The notes below the pieces were generated by a model. The model was not told where the DNA came from. It saw only the letters and a program-made list of their open reading frames with translations, and ran no database searches. 25,385 nt of DNA, from positions 1 to 25,385 of the IMG/VR virus record IMGVR_UViG_3300025816_000068; one strand, written 5' to 3'. The position numbers were made by a program, and so were the translations under genes. The DNA comes from a virus. Positions 1-9,534 of the stretch are shown in pieces (the first letter of the stretch is position 1; each line of letters starts with the position of its first letter).

Positions 1-2034
1 ATCATCACTCCAACTACTTGAAACATATTGTCCACCTTTAAACCCAAGAGCTTTAGTAAATCTTCTTTTTGTCTCAAATGGTGCCCTTTTAGTAGTAACA
101 TCCATACCACCATATTCTCTGACATTTAATATTGTAGATGGAATACCATAACAATTTAGTATTGCATTTATAGAAGCTGTAGTACCTTTTGTTTTCAATA
201 TCATAGGCATACTAGCTATTAATCTTTTTGTAATCTCCTTTGAGACATCAGCTTCGGTTGGTGAATCTAAAGAACCAGATGTATATAATGAGTATGAATC
301 TCCACTTAATTTTCTACCAAACTCATATCTACTTAAATCTAATAAATCTTTTCCATCTTGTGTACTCCAACCTAAAGATTTAGCTAAATTAAAAATTAAA
401 TCTTTTGAAAATCCATCTTCTAATGACATCCTTCTATCAGATATATCAGACATTGCTTTTATGTATGACCACATTTCATCAAACTGTTGACCTATCATGT
501 CCATAAAATCTAAAAATTGTACATTTTGAGAATCACTTCTAACATGGTCTGGTAATAAATTAACTAATCGATTACCATTTTCTGTATCATAAAATGAAGC
601 ACTGTATATTTGACCTGTTTTATTAGAAATAGAACCATACCAATCTGTAAAATCAGAACTAGATGAGCTTACTGGTTTGTAAGGAATTTCATATGTTCCA
701 TCACCTGTTTTAGGCCATGATGCATTAGGAAAAATACCCATAGAACTAGATATATAAGTTGATTTTGTATTATATAAATAATTTTCATAACCATCAAAAT
801 TATTTTTTATGTTTCTTATAGCATTATGATGTAGATTTAAATCTACTGTAGAATTTGTGACTCCAACAAAAGAAGCACTTAATGCAGTTTCTTTTTCTAT
901 TTGTTGTATTTTATATTTAAAGTTTTCTAATCTTTTTTGTGCAGATGAAAAATTTATAAAATTTTCATATTGAGAATATTCTATATTTATATTAGATGAA
1001 AAATCTTTTAAAAATTTATCTTCTATTTCATCTTTTAATCTATTATCCGTAGTAACTAAGTCGTCATATGTTTTAAATTCAGTTGATCTTTTTGACACTA
1101 TGGATTCTTCAGGAAAACTATTTCTAGGAATCAATACTTGAAACTCTTCATCTTCTTGGTCATATCCAATCAATTCTACTGTTTCTTCTAATGATGGTAA
1201 TACTTCACGTACAACATAAGTTAAATCTTTTTCAGATATATCGTCTGGTAAAGGTTCATATGTTTTATATACTATTGAATATGGTAAAGTCGGTACTGTA
1301 GTGTTATCGTATTTTACATTTGTAACTAAAACTTTTGTATCGTCACCAAAACGTAAATATGTATTTAAATCTTTTCTATCACCAAACTTACTATTAATTA
1401 CCCAATTTGTATATTGCTCGTCTGGTTGACTAGACTCACTTTGAAATTGTGGTCTTGTTCTTTGTACAATAGTATTGTAACTATCAGATATTCCAATCGT
1501 ATCACCATCTACTGAAAGTATTTTAGCAACAAAGGGTTCATAAACTGGTGTATAGATATGTGGTTCATTAGTTGGAGATGGTGGTGGTACTGCAGTAAAT
1601 GCAAGTTCTGTTTGTGATATTCGATTTACAAAACCTGTTTTTATAGTTCTAACTAGTACTGCTTGTATTTCAAATTGAGTAACTTGATTGACATTAATAT
1701 AATTAGATAGTGTAAAGGTTTGTGATGTATTACCTGATTTCGTATATATTACTTGACCATCTTTTAGTATTTCCCACTCTAAATTATCAGATTCTTTAAA
1801 ATCAGCCTCGTTTAGTTCTATTCCAAATGGTTCAGTAGCTATAACAAACCTAGATGGTATAAAAATTCCATCGTCATACCATCCATCAGTTAAAGTATAA
1901 TTGTTTATACTTAAATCTTTTATTTGATTTAATTGACCACTAGGTCCTCCAATATCTGGATCTGTATCAATATCTTCCATCGGTGGAAGAAGTTTTAATA
2001 TATCTGGTAATTCTATATATGGTTTTCTAGCCAT
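1..2034 (-). CDS. Large baseplate/tail structural protein, 3' end outside window (partial)
   Basis: The reading frame is open from the ATG at 2034 to the first base of the window, giving at least 678 residues with no stop, so the C-terminus is missing. The ATG shares one base with the stop of the 475-aa gene (TAATG), which fixes the start. The N-terminus begins MARKPYIELPDILK. The middle is rich in Ser/Gly/Thr and acidic patches, as in phage structural proteins. Near residues 600-645 it contains LIASMPMILKTKGTTAS followed by a short helix and NVREYGG. This resembles the 'KGT' segment of P2 gpI-like tail proteins, which join baseplate wedge to fibre. It is the last tail gene visible in the cluster. 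A wedge or fibre-connector role is inferred from position and that segment. It could equally be a gp7-like wedge protein. Confidence 0.75.
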   Translation of the reverse strand, partial: MARKPYIELPDILKLLPPMEDIDTDPDIGGPSGQLNQIKDLSINNYTLTDGWYDDGIFIPSRFVIATEPFGIELNEADFKESDNLEWEILKDGQVIYTKSGNTSQTFTLSNYINVNQVTQFEIQAVLVRTIKTGFVNRISQTELAFTAVPPPSPTNEPHIYTPVYEPFVAKILSVDGDTIGISDSYNTIVQRTRPQFQSESSQPDEQYTNWVINSKFGDRKDLNTYLRFGDDTKVLVTNVKYDNTTVPTLPYSIVYKTYEPLPDDISEKDLTYVVREVLPSLEETVELIGYDQEDEEFQVLIPRNSFPEESIVSKRSTEFKTYDDLVTTDNRLKDEIEDKFLKDFSSNINIEYSQYENFINFSSAQKRLENFKYKIQQIEKETALSASFVGVTNSTVDLNLHHNAIRNIKNNFDGYENYLYNTKSTYISSSMGIFPNASWPKTGDGTYEIPYKPVSSSSSDFTDWYGSISNKTGQIYSASFYDTENGNRLVNLLPDHVRSDSQNVQFLDFMDMIGQQFDEMWSYIKAMSDISDRRMSLEDGFSKDLIFNLAKSLGWSTQDGKDLLDLSRYEFGRKLSGDSYSLYTSGSLDSPTEADVSKEITKRLIASMPMILKTKGTTASINAILNCYGIPSTILNVREYGGMDVTTKRAPFETKRRFTKALGFKGGQYVSSSWSDD

Positions 2035-3461
2035 TATTTAGTCTCTATTATAGCTGGTAAATGAAGTGTTGACGAATCATTTGCAGTGTTGTCATTAATT
2101 GTTAATTTTATTCCTATATGTAAATCTTTTCCAAATAACTCTATTCTAATTCTTGAACCATTTCTACTAGTACCATTAGCAGTTTCTCCAGATATCTCAT
2201 TTCTTGCTCTAAATGGACTTTGTGTATCAGGTACTGCATATGTAACATCACCTGTTACTGGTACAATTCTAAAATTACCACCACTATCAGCTCCAGCTGC
2301 TCGAGGTTGTATTCTATCATAAGTACTACCTTGCAAAGAACCATTATCTTGGTCAAATCCTGTCACTTCCCACACATACGATGTGGTAGTGTCTGCTCTC
2401 AAAAATGAATTACTAACAATGTCTATTATGGGTTCTGGATTATTTCTTTTTAAATATACTACTTTAAATTGACTATCATTTAAATTTCTTATATCATTTA
2501 AAGTTCTACCACTTCCTTCAAAGTCAACACCATCATCCCATTGTTGAAAAGTCTGTTGTTCTTGTCCGAGTATAAGGTCTTTAAATCTAACATACGCTGC
2601 AGCAAACTTTGTATCACCACGTTCACCTGCGTAGTTATCTTTAAATTCTTTAGTACCCGCACCTTCATCTAAAAAGAAACTTGCCTGAAATATATCAGTA
2701 CCAATAACTTCTGTTTCACTAAGACCGACATCCATTGCAGTAGGAATTACAGGTGGATAGATTTTATTTACTAAAAAAAAGTTTGGTATAGTTATAGTTC
2801 CACCTACCATCGATTGTTCAAAATTACTCTCATTCATACCGGGTGTAGGTATGAATCTAATTTGTGTTGAATTTCCTTTTTCTTCTGCAGTACCTGCAAA
2901 TTCTATGTTACTAGACGGTGAAGAGTCTGCTGTAACTTTTCTATTTCTTGCAGCTAACTTATAAAAATCCCTAACATATTGTTCATCTCTTATGTTTTGA
3001 GTAACTAGTCTTAATTCTTTACGTGAATCAGATATTTCATGAACAATATATTTATTTTCTTTTAAAAACAATTCCTTATCTAAACGTGAATCATCTGGTG
3101 TAACTTCATCATTATAAATCATCCCTGCTTGATCAGTCACAACAGTTTCATATGAACCTGCTAATTTTCTAAAAAAATTATATTTAACCTTAAACTTACC
3201 CCTATCATAACCTAACTTTCTTAATACTGTTCCTGTTTTTACTTTCATACCACCATTTACTACACTATAAGAATAATCAGATTTATCAACGATAGCTGTT
3301 TCTAGTATATTATCACTTGTGTCCATTATTAATACTTCAATATAATCATTCGTGTGATTGCCAAAATAACCACCAAAATAATTGTTTTCTAAAGAGTTAT
3401 AATTAAATGGTTCATTTGTTATAAGTAATTCTTTATCTTTTTCATTTAAACCTGTTGACAT
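2034..3461 (-). CDS. Tail/baseplate-associated structural protein, 475 aa (unrecognised family)
   Basis: A 475-residue protein between a 208-aa gene (TAATG overlap at 3461) and the large partial tail gene (TAATG overlap at 2034). I see no catalytic motif, signal peptide or membrane segment. Residues of roughly 55-150 are a charged, mixed alpha/beta region. The C-terminal third is rich in Gly, Asn, Thr and Asp, typical of beta-structured phage tail proteins, and ends in a hydrophobic strand followed by LHLPAIIETK. Its place after gp25- and gp6-like genes suggests a baseplate wedge, pin or short-fibre component. The family assignment is open. Confidence 0.72.
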   Translation of the reverse strand: MSTGLNEKDKELLITNEPFNYNSLENNYFGGYFGNHTNDYIEVLIMDTSDNILETAIVDKSDYSYSVVNGGMKVKTGTVLRKLGYDRGKFKVKYNFFRKLAGSYETVVTDQAGMIYNDEVTPDDSRLDKELFLKENKYIVHEISDSRKELRLVTQNIRDEQYVRDFYKLAARNRKVTADSSPSSNIEFAGTAEEKGNSTQIRFIPTPGMNESNFEQSMVGGTITIPNFFLVNKIYPPVIPTAMDVGLSETEVIGTDIFQASFFLDEGAGTKEFKDNYAGERGDTKFAAAYVRFKDLILGQEQQTFQQWDDGVDFEGSGRTLNDIRNLNDSQFKVVYLKRNNPEPIIDIVSNSFLRADTTTSYVWEVTGFDQDNGSLQGSTYDRIQPRAAGADSGGNFRIVPVTGDVTYAVPDTQSPFRARNEISGETANGTSRNGSRIRIELFGKDLHIGIKLTINDNTANDSSTLHLPAIIETK

Positions 3462-4087
3462 TAATCTACCGGCTCCCCTTCTGGTATACTATCTATTACT
3501 TCTTGACTTTTAGTTTTTACATTTCTCCACTCAGAACCTATTGCATAAAAACTTTGTAAGTCAGGAAATGGTCTTTTTTGATTTCCATCAATCAACCACT
3601 TTCTAACATCATCAACATTGTCTGATGTAATAGTATCTCCATTTTTCAAATCATCTGGTAATGGATTCGCTATTTCAGTAATCATTAGTTCATTAATTAA
3701 TCTATCGACTAGTGCATCTGAGTTTTGATCTTTTCTAGTTTGTTTTTGAGTTTCAGTTTGAATTGAACATGATGTATTTTCAATTACATATTGAACTCCT
3801 TGTTTTACATCAACTTGAATATTTCCTAATGTTTTAAAATCAGTAGTGTCTAAATTTCTACGATGTAATTCCGTTTCTAAAGTTGAATATGTTGGGTTGT
3901 TTAAAATTGACGCATCCTCAATACCCAACCCACCATCAATATCTTCAAATGATTGTAATACATTTTCATCAGTTCTAAACTTTTTTAATGCAGAGGTTAT
4001 TAATCTAGAAATGTAACCACCTCTAAGTTTATCTATATACTGATTATAAAATCCAATATCTCTTAATTCATTTTTTGTGTAAGGCAT
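3461..4087 (-). CDS. Hypothetical tail-cluster protein, 208 aa
   Basis: A 208-residue, largely helical and acidic protein (MPYTKNELRDIGFYNQYIDK at the start). The start is set by a TAATG overlap with the stop of the 366-aa gene, and its own stop overlaps the next start in the same way. There is no recognisable motif, membrane segment or signal. Residues of roughly 115-125 are Gln/Lys/Arg-rich and hydrophilic. A structural or assembly role in the baseplate is inferred from the operon only. Confidence 0.68.
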   Translation of the reverse strand: MPYTKNELRDIGFYNQYIDKLRGGYISRLITSALKKFRTDENVLQSFEDIDGGLGIEDASILNNPTYSTLETELHRRNLDTTDFKTLGNIQVDVKQGVQYVIENTSCSIQTETQKQTRKDQNSDALVDRLINELMITEIANPLPDDLKNGDTITSDNVDDVRKWLIDGNQKRPFPDLQSFYAIGSEWRNVKTKSQEVIDSIPEGEPVD

Positions 4088-5187
4088 TATTGTGCTACCT
4101 TAAAAGTAAATCCTTCGTTAAAATATTGATCTGTTTCATCAGCTCCACTACCACTTTGAACCCTAAATTCTAATCGATAATATCTTTCAGGTTGATATCC
4201 ATCTAACCAAAGATTAAAATAGTTACCAGTTGAATCACAACTTATTTTTGAACCACTACCATAAGGTACTATAACATCTTCAGTTTCAGCATCAACTATT
4301 GAATAGAATGATGAACCACTTGGTAAATACTTTACTGTTAAATTCGATGGTGTTGTTGAATATGTTGGTTCAGGAAATCTTTCTCTACCAACTAATCTAA
4401 ATTTTACTTTTGATTTTTCTTTATATTCTGGTCTCAGTCCTTTCATATACACAACCATATCTTCTATATTAGTTTGTGTTAGCGGTGATAGAGAACCTTC
4501 TGACCACTTTGAATCATCCCAAACAGTTTCAAGTGTTGGTGGATATTTTGTATGTGTATCTGAAGAGAAAAATGCCAATTGGCCAAGACTAGTAGTACTT
4601 CCTTCATCTGCAGATGAATCTAAATTTCCAACACTACCACTTCTTTTAACCATAAATCCATCATTGGGAACATCACCATCTAACCACCTATTTACAATAT
4701 CTGTAACATCCATTCTAATATCAATTGTTTTATGACTTATAGAATGTGAAGCAACGTATCCACTTCCAGTATACCATGTTCCACCCGAACCACTAATTTG
4801 TGATGTCCAAATAGTTCCACTAGTTAAACCATCTCTATAATTCCAACTAGCTCCTTCTGTTGTTATTGGATTATCATATGAACGACCTTGGCCCATATCC
4901 CATGATTGGCTTATTGGATATGCATACAAACTCTGTGATGTGTTTAAATTTGAAGACTTTGCATCAAATAAATTTAAATAAAATTTTGGATTTGTAATCG
5001 TACCACTAACAATAGAAGATGAAATATAGCTTATATCAAATCTCATTAAAATACGAGATACGTTAACTGAATCACCAGAAGCATTAACCTCTTTTCTAAC
5101 TTCTAATATCTCATCCATTCCAGCATTTAAACTAGCACTGGCTTGATATAAAGTTGTATCTTTTTCTGCGAATGTAAAATAATGCAT
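4087..5187 (-). CDS. DNRLRE-like beta-sandwich baseplate/tail protein
   Basis: A 366-residue protein. The N-terminal ~220 residues look like the DNRLRE beta-sandwich type found in extracellular and phage structural proteins. It opens with DTTLYQASASLNAGMDEI, has a strand with RILMRFDIS, then SQSWDMGQGR. A later motif, DIRMDVTDIVNRWLDG, is followed by GFMVKRSGS, matching the usual 'V...V..W..G....GF.l' ending of the domain. The C-terminal ~130 residues form a second strand-rich region, without Cys motifs. It follows the gp6-like gene after 4 nt and overlaps the next gene by one base (TAATG). A host-facing baseplate or fibre-attachment component is likely. The domain call is by eye and tentative. 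Confidence 0.7.
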   Translation of the reverse strand: MHYFTFAEKDTTLYQASASLNAGMDEILEVRKEVNASGDSVNVSRILMRFDISYISSSIVSGTITNPKFYLNLFDAKSSNLNTSQSLYAYPISQSWDMGQGRSYDNPITTEGASWNYRDGLTSGTIWTSQISGSGGTWYTGSGYVASHSISHKTIDIRMDVTDIVNRWLDGDVPNDGFMVKRSGSVGNLDSSADEGSTTSLGQLAFFSSDTHTKYPPTLETVWDDSKWSEGSLSPLTQTNIEDMVVYMKGLRPEYKEKSKVKFRLVGRERFPEPTYSTTPSNLTVKYLPSGSSFYSIVDAETEDVIVPYGSGSKISCDSTGNYFNLWLDGYQPERYYRLEFRVQSGSGADETDQYFNEGFTFKVAQ

Positions 5188-5191
5188 TTAT

Positions 5192-7180
5192 CTACTCCCT
5201 AACCCCTAAGTTATCACCCAATACTTTCCCCTTAATATCTGTGTTAGGAAATTTAACTTCAAATATACTTGGATCTAAAGCTGGATATAAAATACCACCA
5301 CGTAATGATGAATCTATATCATAAAAATTACCTGAATATCCGTTATCTATTTGATATTTGTTTTCTATTACTATTGGTAAATTGTTTGGGTTATTTTGTT
5401 CTGGATTAACAACTGTCGCAACACCCTCTACTAAAGATATTTCATAAACTAAATCAGCAACAACTATGGGTTGTCCAATTTGCCATCTATCAATATCAAA
5501 GAAATCTTGTATTGTAGAAACACATCGTAATAAAACTTCATTTTTATTAAAACCAACTTTAGTTAATATTGAAAAATTTATTGCAATATTAATAATATAT
5601 GCATCTTTTATATTTATAGCATCTGTAATCAATCTATACTGAGACAGATAACTTTTTAGATTTTGTTTTGTAGTTTGTGTTAGCGGTGATAGTTTTTTGT
5701 TACCATCAAATCCTAACGTATACATATTAAGTGCTAATGGATTTGGTATATTATTAACTTGTAAATCTTTTAAACTTGTACCAACGTCTGATTCTGTTAT
5801 TTCTCTTTCTAATGTTTCTAACATTCCGATTTTACTAAGTTGTTCATCTTGAGATATATGAACCTTAGAAACTGTACCATACTTTGCTGGTAATGAATGT
5901 GCTCTAACAATATAATCATCTTTTGTTACTATTCTTTGTTGTGCTTGAAAATATGCTAAAGCATTCTCTTTAGTTTCACGTGTAGTTTCACCATTTGAAC
6001 CACCAGTAGCGGGTTTTGGATTAGAGAAAATTACAGAATCCTTTGACTCTTGTACCAAAGCAGATGATAAACCTTCTTCAGAAATTGTAAAACTAATTTG
6101 TCCTAATTGAGCTACATCACCAACATTAACGTTATCATCAACACCACCCCCATATGTATATTCTAAAGTTAAAGTTGTGTTTGCTGGTGCCAATCCAAAT
6201 GTACTTGTCTTCAAAAAGTTACTAGGATCAAATGCAGTAGTTAAGTAACTCGGACTACCTGGTAAACTAGAACCAACATTTGTTGGATTTGGAACTATTT
6301 CTTCATCAGGATTATCAGATACACCAGCTCCAAATCTTAGAACGATTTCATCATTTTCATTTATATGTGTTGTAAATCTTCTAGAGGCTCTTTTTAATTT
6401 TAAAATGTAAGGAGCTATTTCTCTGTCACCGATAGAAGAAGGATCGTTTGTAACATTATTTTCCATATCTTCAAATACAGTATCCCTTGCAAGTGAATCT
6501 ACCTCATACCACTTATTACCATCTGAATCAGTACAAGATATTATTTCTATAACATCTGCATTACTTAAACGTATTTCTGTATATTTTTCTGCACTTCCAA
6601 AATCAAAATATTCAGTTGCTAATTCACCACTTTGAGCTTTGACTTTTTTCTTCAATAAATATTTTGTTGGTTCACCACTATCCGTTTCAAATATTGTAAC
6701 TTCTCGTACATCATAAGAACTAGAAAATTTAAAATTACAATCTTCAAGTGTTCTAAAAGTTGTTCCATTAGAATTTGCATTTACTTGTGTACCACCATTT
6801 ACTGTAAGTGCATATCTAAAATCTGGTAGTCCATTTAGAGCAGGGATTGTTTGAAAAGTATCTAGTATAACAGTTGCTGCAGATGTAGTTTTTGGTTTGT
6901 ATCCAAAAGATTGGGCTATGTTATAAATATTCTTTTTTTCTTCGGCATAAGCTAACAGAGATTCTCTAAATTGTGAATCTATATAGTATGAAAGAACATC
7001 ACCAACATATGATGCCATTTCAATAAACATCATACCTGGTGACGCTTCGTTAAAATCATTATATGTGTTTGGAAAGTATTGTTTAGCAAACTCTATAAGA
7101 TTTGATTTGAAATCATTAAAATCTTTATTTAAATAGTTTACTGATTTAACCGTATCCTTTTTTATACTTGTTCGTGCCAT
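5192..7180 (-). CDS. 6: Baseplate wedge protein, gp6/J-like
   Basis: A 662-residue protein. The N-terminal ~100 residues carry the hallmark of T4 gp6-like wedge proteins: NYLNKDFNDFKSNLIEFAKQ, then FNEASPGMMFIEMASYVGD, then LSYYIDSQFRESLL. A second conserved block (around 410-440) reads TKENALAYFQAQQRIVTKDDY followed by an alpha/beta region, as in the baseplate J family. T4 gp6 dimers build the continuous inner ring of the baseplate. The length matches T4 gp6 closely. A Shine-Dalgarno AGGAAATAAA precedes the ATG. It follows the gp25-like gene, as expected for a wedge module in a contractile-tail phage. Confidence 0.92.
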   Translation of the reverse strand: MARTSIKKDTVKSVNYLNKDFNDFKSNLIEFAKQYFPNTYNDFNEASPGMMFIEMASYVGDVLSYYIDSQFRESLLAYAEEKKNIYNIAQSFGYKPKTTSAATVILDTFQTIPALNGLPDFRYALTVNGGTQVNANSNGTTFRTLEDCNFKFSSSYDVREVTIFETDSGEPTKYLLKKKVKAQSGELATEYFDFGSAEKYTEIRLSNADVIEIISCTDSDGNKWYEVDSLARDTVFEDMENNVTNDPSSIGDREIAPYILKLKRASRRFTTHINENDEIVLRFGAGVSDNPDEEIVPNPTNVGSSLPGSPSYLTTAFDPSNFLKTSTFGLAPANTTLTLEYTYGGGVDDNVNVGDVAQLGQISFTISEEGLSSALVQESKDSVIFSNPKPATGGSNGETTRETKENALAYFQAQQRIVTKDDYIVRAHSLPAKYGTVSKVHISQDEQLSKIGMLETLEREITESDVGTSLKDLQVNNIPNPLALNMYTLGFDGNKKLSPLTQTTKQNLKSYLSQYRLITDAINIKDAYIINIAINFSILTKVGFNKNEVLLRCVSTIQDFFDIDRWQIGQPIVVADLVYEISLVEGVATVVNPEQNNPNNLPIVIENKYQIDNGYSGNFYDIDSSLRGGILYPALDPSIFEVKFPNTDIKGKVLGDNLGVRE

Positions 7181-7188
7181 TTTATTTC

Positions 7189-7626
7189 CTAATAATTACC
7201 ATTAACATCCGAACCATCGGTAGCATTAACAGTCAATTCTTGATTTACACTAGGATCTAGTGTTGTTGAATATTTTATATTTACAAAAACTTTATTATTG
7301 TCACCATCATCATTTAATGTTTCAATATCAATTATAGTAATATATGGTAAAAATTTATTTACCGCCTCCATAATTATAGTCTTAATTTTTGTTGGTAACC
7401 CATCATCTCTCTGTTCAAAACATACTTCTCGTAACCTACAACCAAATTCAGAATTACCGACTCTTTCACCTGGATAAGTTAACAATAAGTTTCTAAGATT
7501 ATGTCTAGACTGTTCTAAAGAATTTTTAGTCATAGCAAAACTATTATTGTTATCCGCACGTATTGGAAAAGACAACCCAACAAATGTCCTAGGATCTAAA
7601 TCTATTTCTCTAGCACTTCTTGGCAT
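7189..7626 (-). CDS. 25: Baseplate wedge protein, gp25/GpW lysozyme-like
   Basis: A 145-residue protein of the gp25-like family, a small conserved wedge component that joins gp6 in the inner baseplate and helps start sheath polymerisation. Visible features are GLSFPIRADNNNSFAMTKNS near the N-terminus and LLTYPGERVGNSEFGCRLRE in the middle. The latter is the family signature, in which a Gly-Glu-Arg segment follows a 'll.t..' strand. A helix with IKTIIMEAVNKFLPYI comes next. The start is set by a TAATG overlap with the preceding gene and by a GGAGG ribosome site. The family is lysozyme-like in name only, so no enzyme activity is claimed. Confidence 0.9.
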   Translation of the reverse strand: MPRSAREIDLDPRTFVGLSFPIRADNNNSFAMTKNSLEQSRHNLRNLLLTYPGERVGNSEFGCRLREVCFEQRDDGLPTKIKTIIMEAVNKFLPYITIIDIETLNDDGDNNKVFVNIKYSTTLDPSVNQELTVNATDGSDVNGNY

Positions 7627-8084
7627 TATCTAATTCCTCCTGGTCCGTTTTTCTTTTTATCTAAAGCTTTCATTAATCCACTATAATCTCTTGTCAATGC
7701 ACTTGTAACATGGTCTGGTACTTGTTCAACTGATTTACCAGCTTTCTTTATCGTATCCACTGCTACCATATCACGTTTAACTTCTTCAGGTTTACCATAT
7801 CCTAATAATTCTGTCATTTTATTACTATTAAATATTCCACCACTCATAGTAGGATATTCTTCAGTTTGTTTTTTACTTAAACCAACAGTTTCGTTTAGAA
7901 CGTCATTTAAAGTTTTATTATTTGTATAATTCACTTGTTCTTTAGGTTCTATTATTTCTGGTATAACATCAGTTAGTTTTTGTGTTGAAGTTGTTTGTTC
8001 TTTTATAAATATCTTCTTAACTTCTTTTTGTACCTCTCTTCTAACTACTTCTTGTATTACTTTTACAAGGTCTTTCTTAGTCAT
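7626..8084 (-). CDS. Hypothetical baseplate-cluster protein with basic coiled-coil start, 152 aa
   Basis: A 152-residue hydrophilic protein. Residues 1-30 (MTKKDLVKVIQEVVRREVQK and on) form a likely amphipathic helix or coiled coil. The middle is flexible and rich in Thr/Asn/Lys. The C-terminus is basic and Gly-rich (KKKNGPGGIR). An AGGAG site lies 5 nt before the ATG, and the gene sits 8 nt after the spike-like gene. No family is recognised with confidence. It lies between spike/hub-like and gp25-like genes, so an assembly or adaptor role in the baseplate is inferred. Confidence 0.68.
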   Translation of the reverse strand: MTKKDLVKVIQEVVRREVQKEVKKIFIKEQTTSTQKLTDVIPEIIEPKEQVNYTNNKTLNDVLNETVGLSKKQTEEYPTMSGGIFNSNKMTELLGYGKPEEVKRDMVAVDTIKKAGKSVEQVPDHVTSALTRDYSGLMKALDKKKNGPGGIR

Positions 8085-8092
8085 GATAACTC

Positions 8093-9079
8093 CTATGCTG
8101 TTTTTACTTTACTACTTAAATATGTAGATGTTGTTATTGATGTTTGTAATTTTATGTTCATCTCTGTCAACTCCACATTCTGTTCACTTAAAGATTTTAT
8201 TTCATCTACTGTTTGTGGTGTTGGTGGTTGTATTGCTGCTAAAGTTGCTAGTTTAGCAGTATTTGCAACTATGGTTGTATTATTCTGTGTTATTGTTCCA
8301 GTAAACACCTCATCTAATAATTCTTTTAATTTATTCCCAAGTACAATAGGTTCTATTTCTGTTTCAACCGAACTACCCAATCTAACATCATCTCCACTTA
8401 TAAATATATCGTTAGATTTAATTTGTATTTTTTTTCCTTCAACACCATCACCTTTAGATGAAAGATATATAGAAGAGGTATTTGAATCGTTTATATCTTC
8501 TTTTCTGTAAGGTTCATCAGTTGTAGATTTATTTTGTGTAGATATTTTTATTGTTGGATTGTTACCACTTCCATCAAAATGTATTGCCTCACCAAATCTA
8601 CCTTCATATACAATGGAAGATTCTTTAAGTTCTATTGGTTTTACTTTTGTTCTTTTAAATTTTTTACCATACTGAGTATTTGAATTATAATCACCAACTA
8701 CACCAGGAATAGAATTTTCGTTTACCGAACCTTTTCTGTTTAATATTTTAGTAAAATATACTACACCTTCTTTTTCTATAACATTAACGTGTTCACCTAT
8801 TAATGGAACATAAGTTATGTTTGCGTTTTCTGGTAAAACTAAACCAGGATCTGATTTACCATTTATCAATAAACCTCTAAGTCCTAATCTTACACCTGGT
8901 TGGTTACGTATTACTTCTTTAACTTCCAATACATCAGTCTCATGATATTCTTCAGTTGTAGCTTTTATAACTTTTTTAACGTAAGAACTTATTTGTTGTG
9001 GAGTAGAAAGTCTACTCATTTTCATATCAACTGGTACGTCAAGATTTAATTTTTTTTTACTATACCCAACTTTAGCCAT
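8093..9079 (-). CDS. Baseplate spike/hub-like protein (gp5-type, tentative)
   Basis: A 328-residue protein. After a basic N-terminus, residues of about 50-115 look like an OB-fold barrel: EVKEVIRNQPGVRLGLRGLL, then VPLIGEHVNVIEKEGVVYFT. Residues ~150-245 are short repeated strands: IVYEGRFGEAIHFDG, IYLSSKGDGVEGKKIQIKSN, and DIFISGDDVRLGSSVE. This is typical of beta-helical or spike-tip proteins and of the run-in to a 'PIVLGNKLKELLDE' helix seen in phage spike/baseplate proteins. There is no lysozyme domain, unlike T4 gp5. The stop of the upstream gene (TAG) abuts this ATG. The structural role is fairly safe; the exact hub or spike assignment is inference. Confidence 0.7.
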   Translation of the reverse strand: MAKVGYSKKKLNLDVPVDMKMSRLSTPQQISSYVKKVIKATTEEYHETDVLEVKEVIRNQPGVRLGLRGLLINGKSDPGLVLPENANITYVPLIGEHVNVIEKEGVVYFTKILNRKGSVNENSIPGVVGDYNSNTQYGKKFKRTKVKPIELKESSIVYEGRFGEAIHFDGSGNNPTIKISTQNKSTTDEPYRKEDINDSNTSSIYLSSKGDGVEGKKIQIKSNDIFISGDDVRLGSSVETEIEPIVLGNKLKELLDEVFTGTITQNNTTIVANTAKLATLAAIQPPTPQTVDEIKSLSEQNVELTEMNIKLQTSITTSTYLSSKVKTA

Positions 9080-9475
9080 CTAGTTGCCTTTGGTTACATT
9101 TTCTATCTTAGTGTGTATCTTATCGGATTCGGTTTGAATATCTTCTACTATATCTTCAATACCAGAAAGTAATTGTTCTTTTTCTGTATCAGACAATCCA
9201 AATTCATCTTCAGAACCAGCTTTACCTTCCGCCGAGATAAGTCGTTGAACAATACCTGCCATCTTAACAAGTTGGTCATCATTTCTAACATTTATTTCAA
9301 GATACTCTTTTATCATTGGCACAATTTGTACAGCAGTGTCTCCATCTTTGATAAATTGAACAAGTTCTTTTGTCAATACATCAAGCTGTTTTCTGTTAAA
9401 TTGTGTGTTATCATAAATGTCTTTGAAAAGTGATGATAGTGATTTACCATCAAATATTTCATAATCTATACTCAT
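9080..9475 (-). CDS. Hypothetical first gene of tail cluster, 131 aa
   Basis: A 131-residue acidic, helical protein (MSIDYEIFDGKSLSSLFKDI at the start) with no membrane segment or catalytic motif. Residues ~25-85 and 95-128 should form long helices, the second acidic (EKEQLLSGIEDIVEDIQTES). It is the promoter-proximal gene of the minus-strand tail operon and directly abuts the spike-like gene. It may be an assembly chaperone or small structural protein, but nothing in the sequence decides this. Confidence 0.68.
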   Translation of the reverse strand: MSIDYEIFDGKSLSSLFKDIYDNTQFNRKQLDVLTKELVQFIKDGDTAVQIVPMIKEYLEINVRNDDQLVKMAGIVQRLISAEGKAGSEDEFGLSDTEKEQLLSGIEDIVEDIQTESDKIHTKIENVTKGN

Positions 9476-9490
9476 AGTTGAACCTATATG

Positions 9491-9498
9491 TTTTTATA
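9491..9498 (-). promoter_or_regulatory. Possible late promoter for the tail operon (TATAAAAA)
   Basis: The minus strand reads TATAAAAA here, one mismatch from the T4 late consensus TATAAATA, 15 nt before the ATG at 9475. The region is very AT-rich, so chance matches are likely. It is listed because a tail operon must start here and no sigma70-like promoter is visible. Confidence 0.3.
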
Positions 9499-9534
9499 TA
9501 GTAATAAATATATAGTTATCAAAAAAACACAATA

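Noticed and set aside
773-780. TATAAATA on the plus strand antisense to the large tail gene (also 19879-19886)
   Set aside because: No plus-strand gene follows.
5611-5618. TATAAATA on the minus strand inside the gp6-like gene (also 984-991)
   Set aside because: These lie inside coding sequence of AT-rich DNA where such octamers arise by chance, and they are not upstream of a gene start.
7995-8510. 171-aa plus-strand frame opposite the spike-like and 152-aa genes
   Set aside because: It is a shadow of two minus-strand genes, with biased Phe/Leu/Ser composition typical of antisense frames and no start signals.
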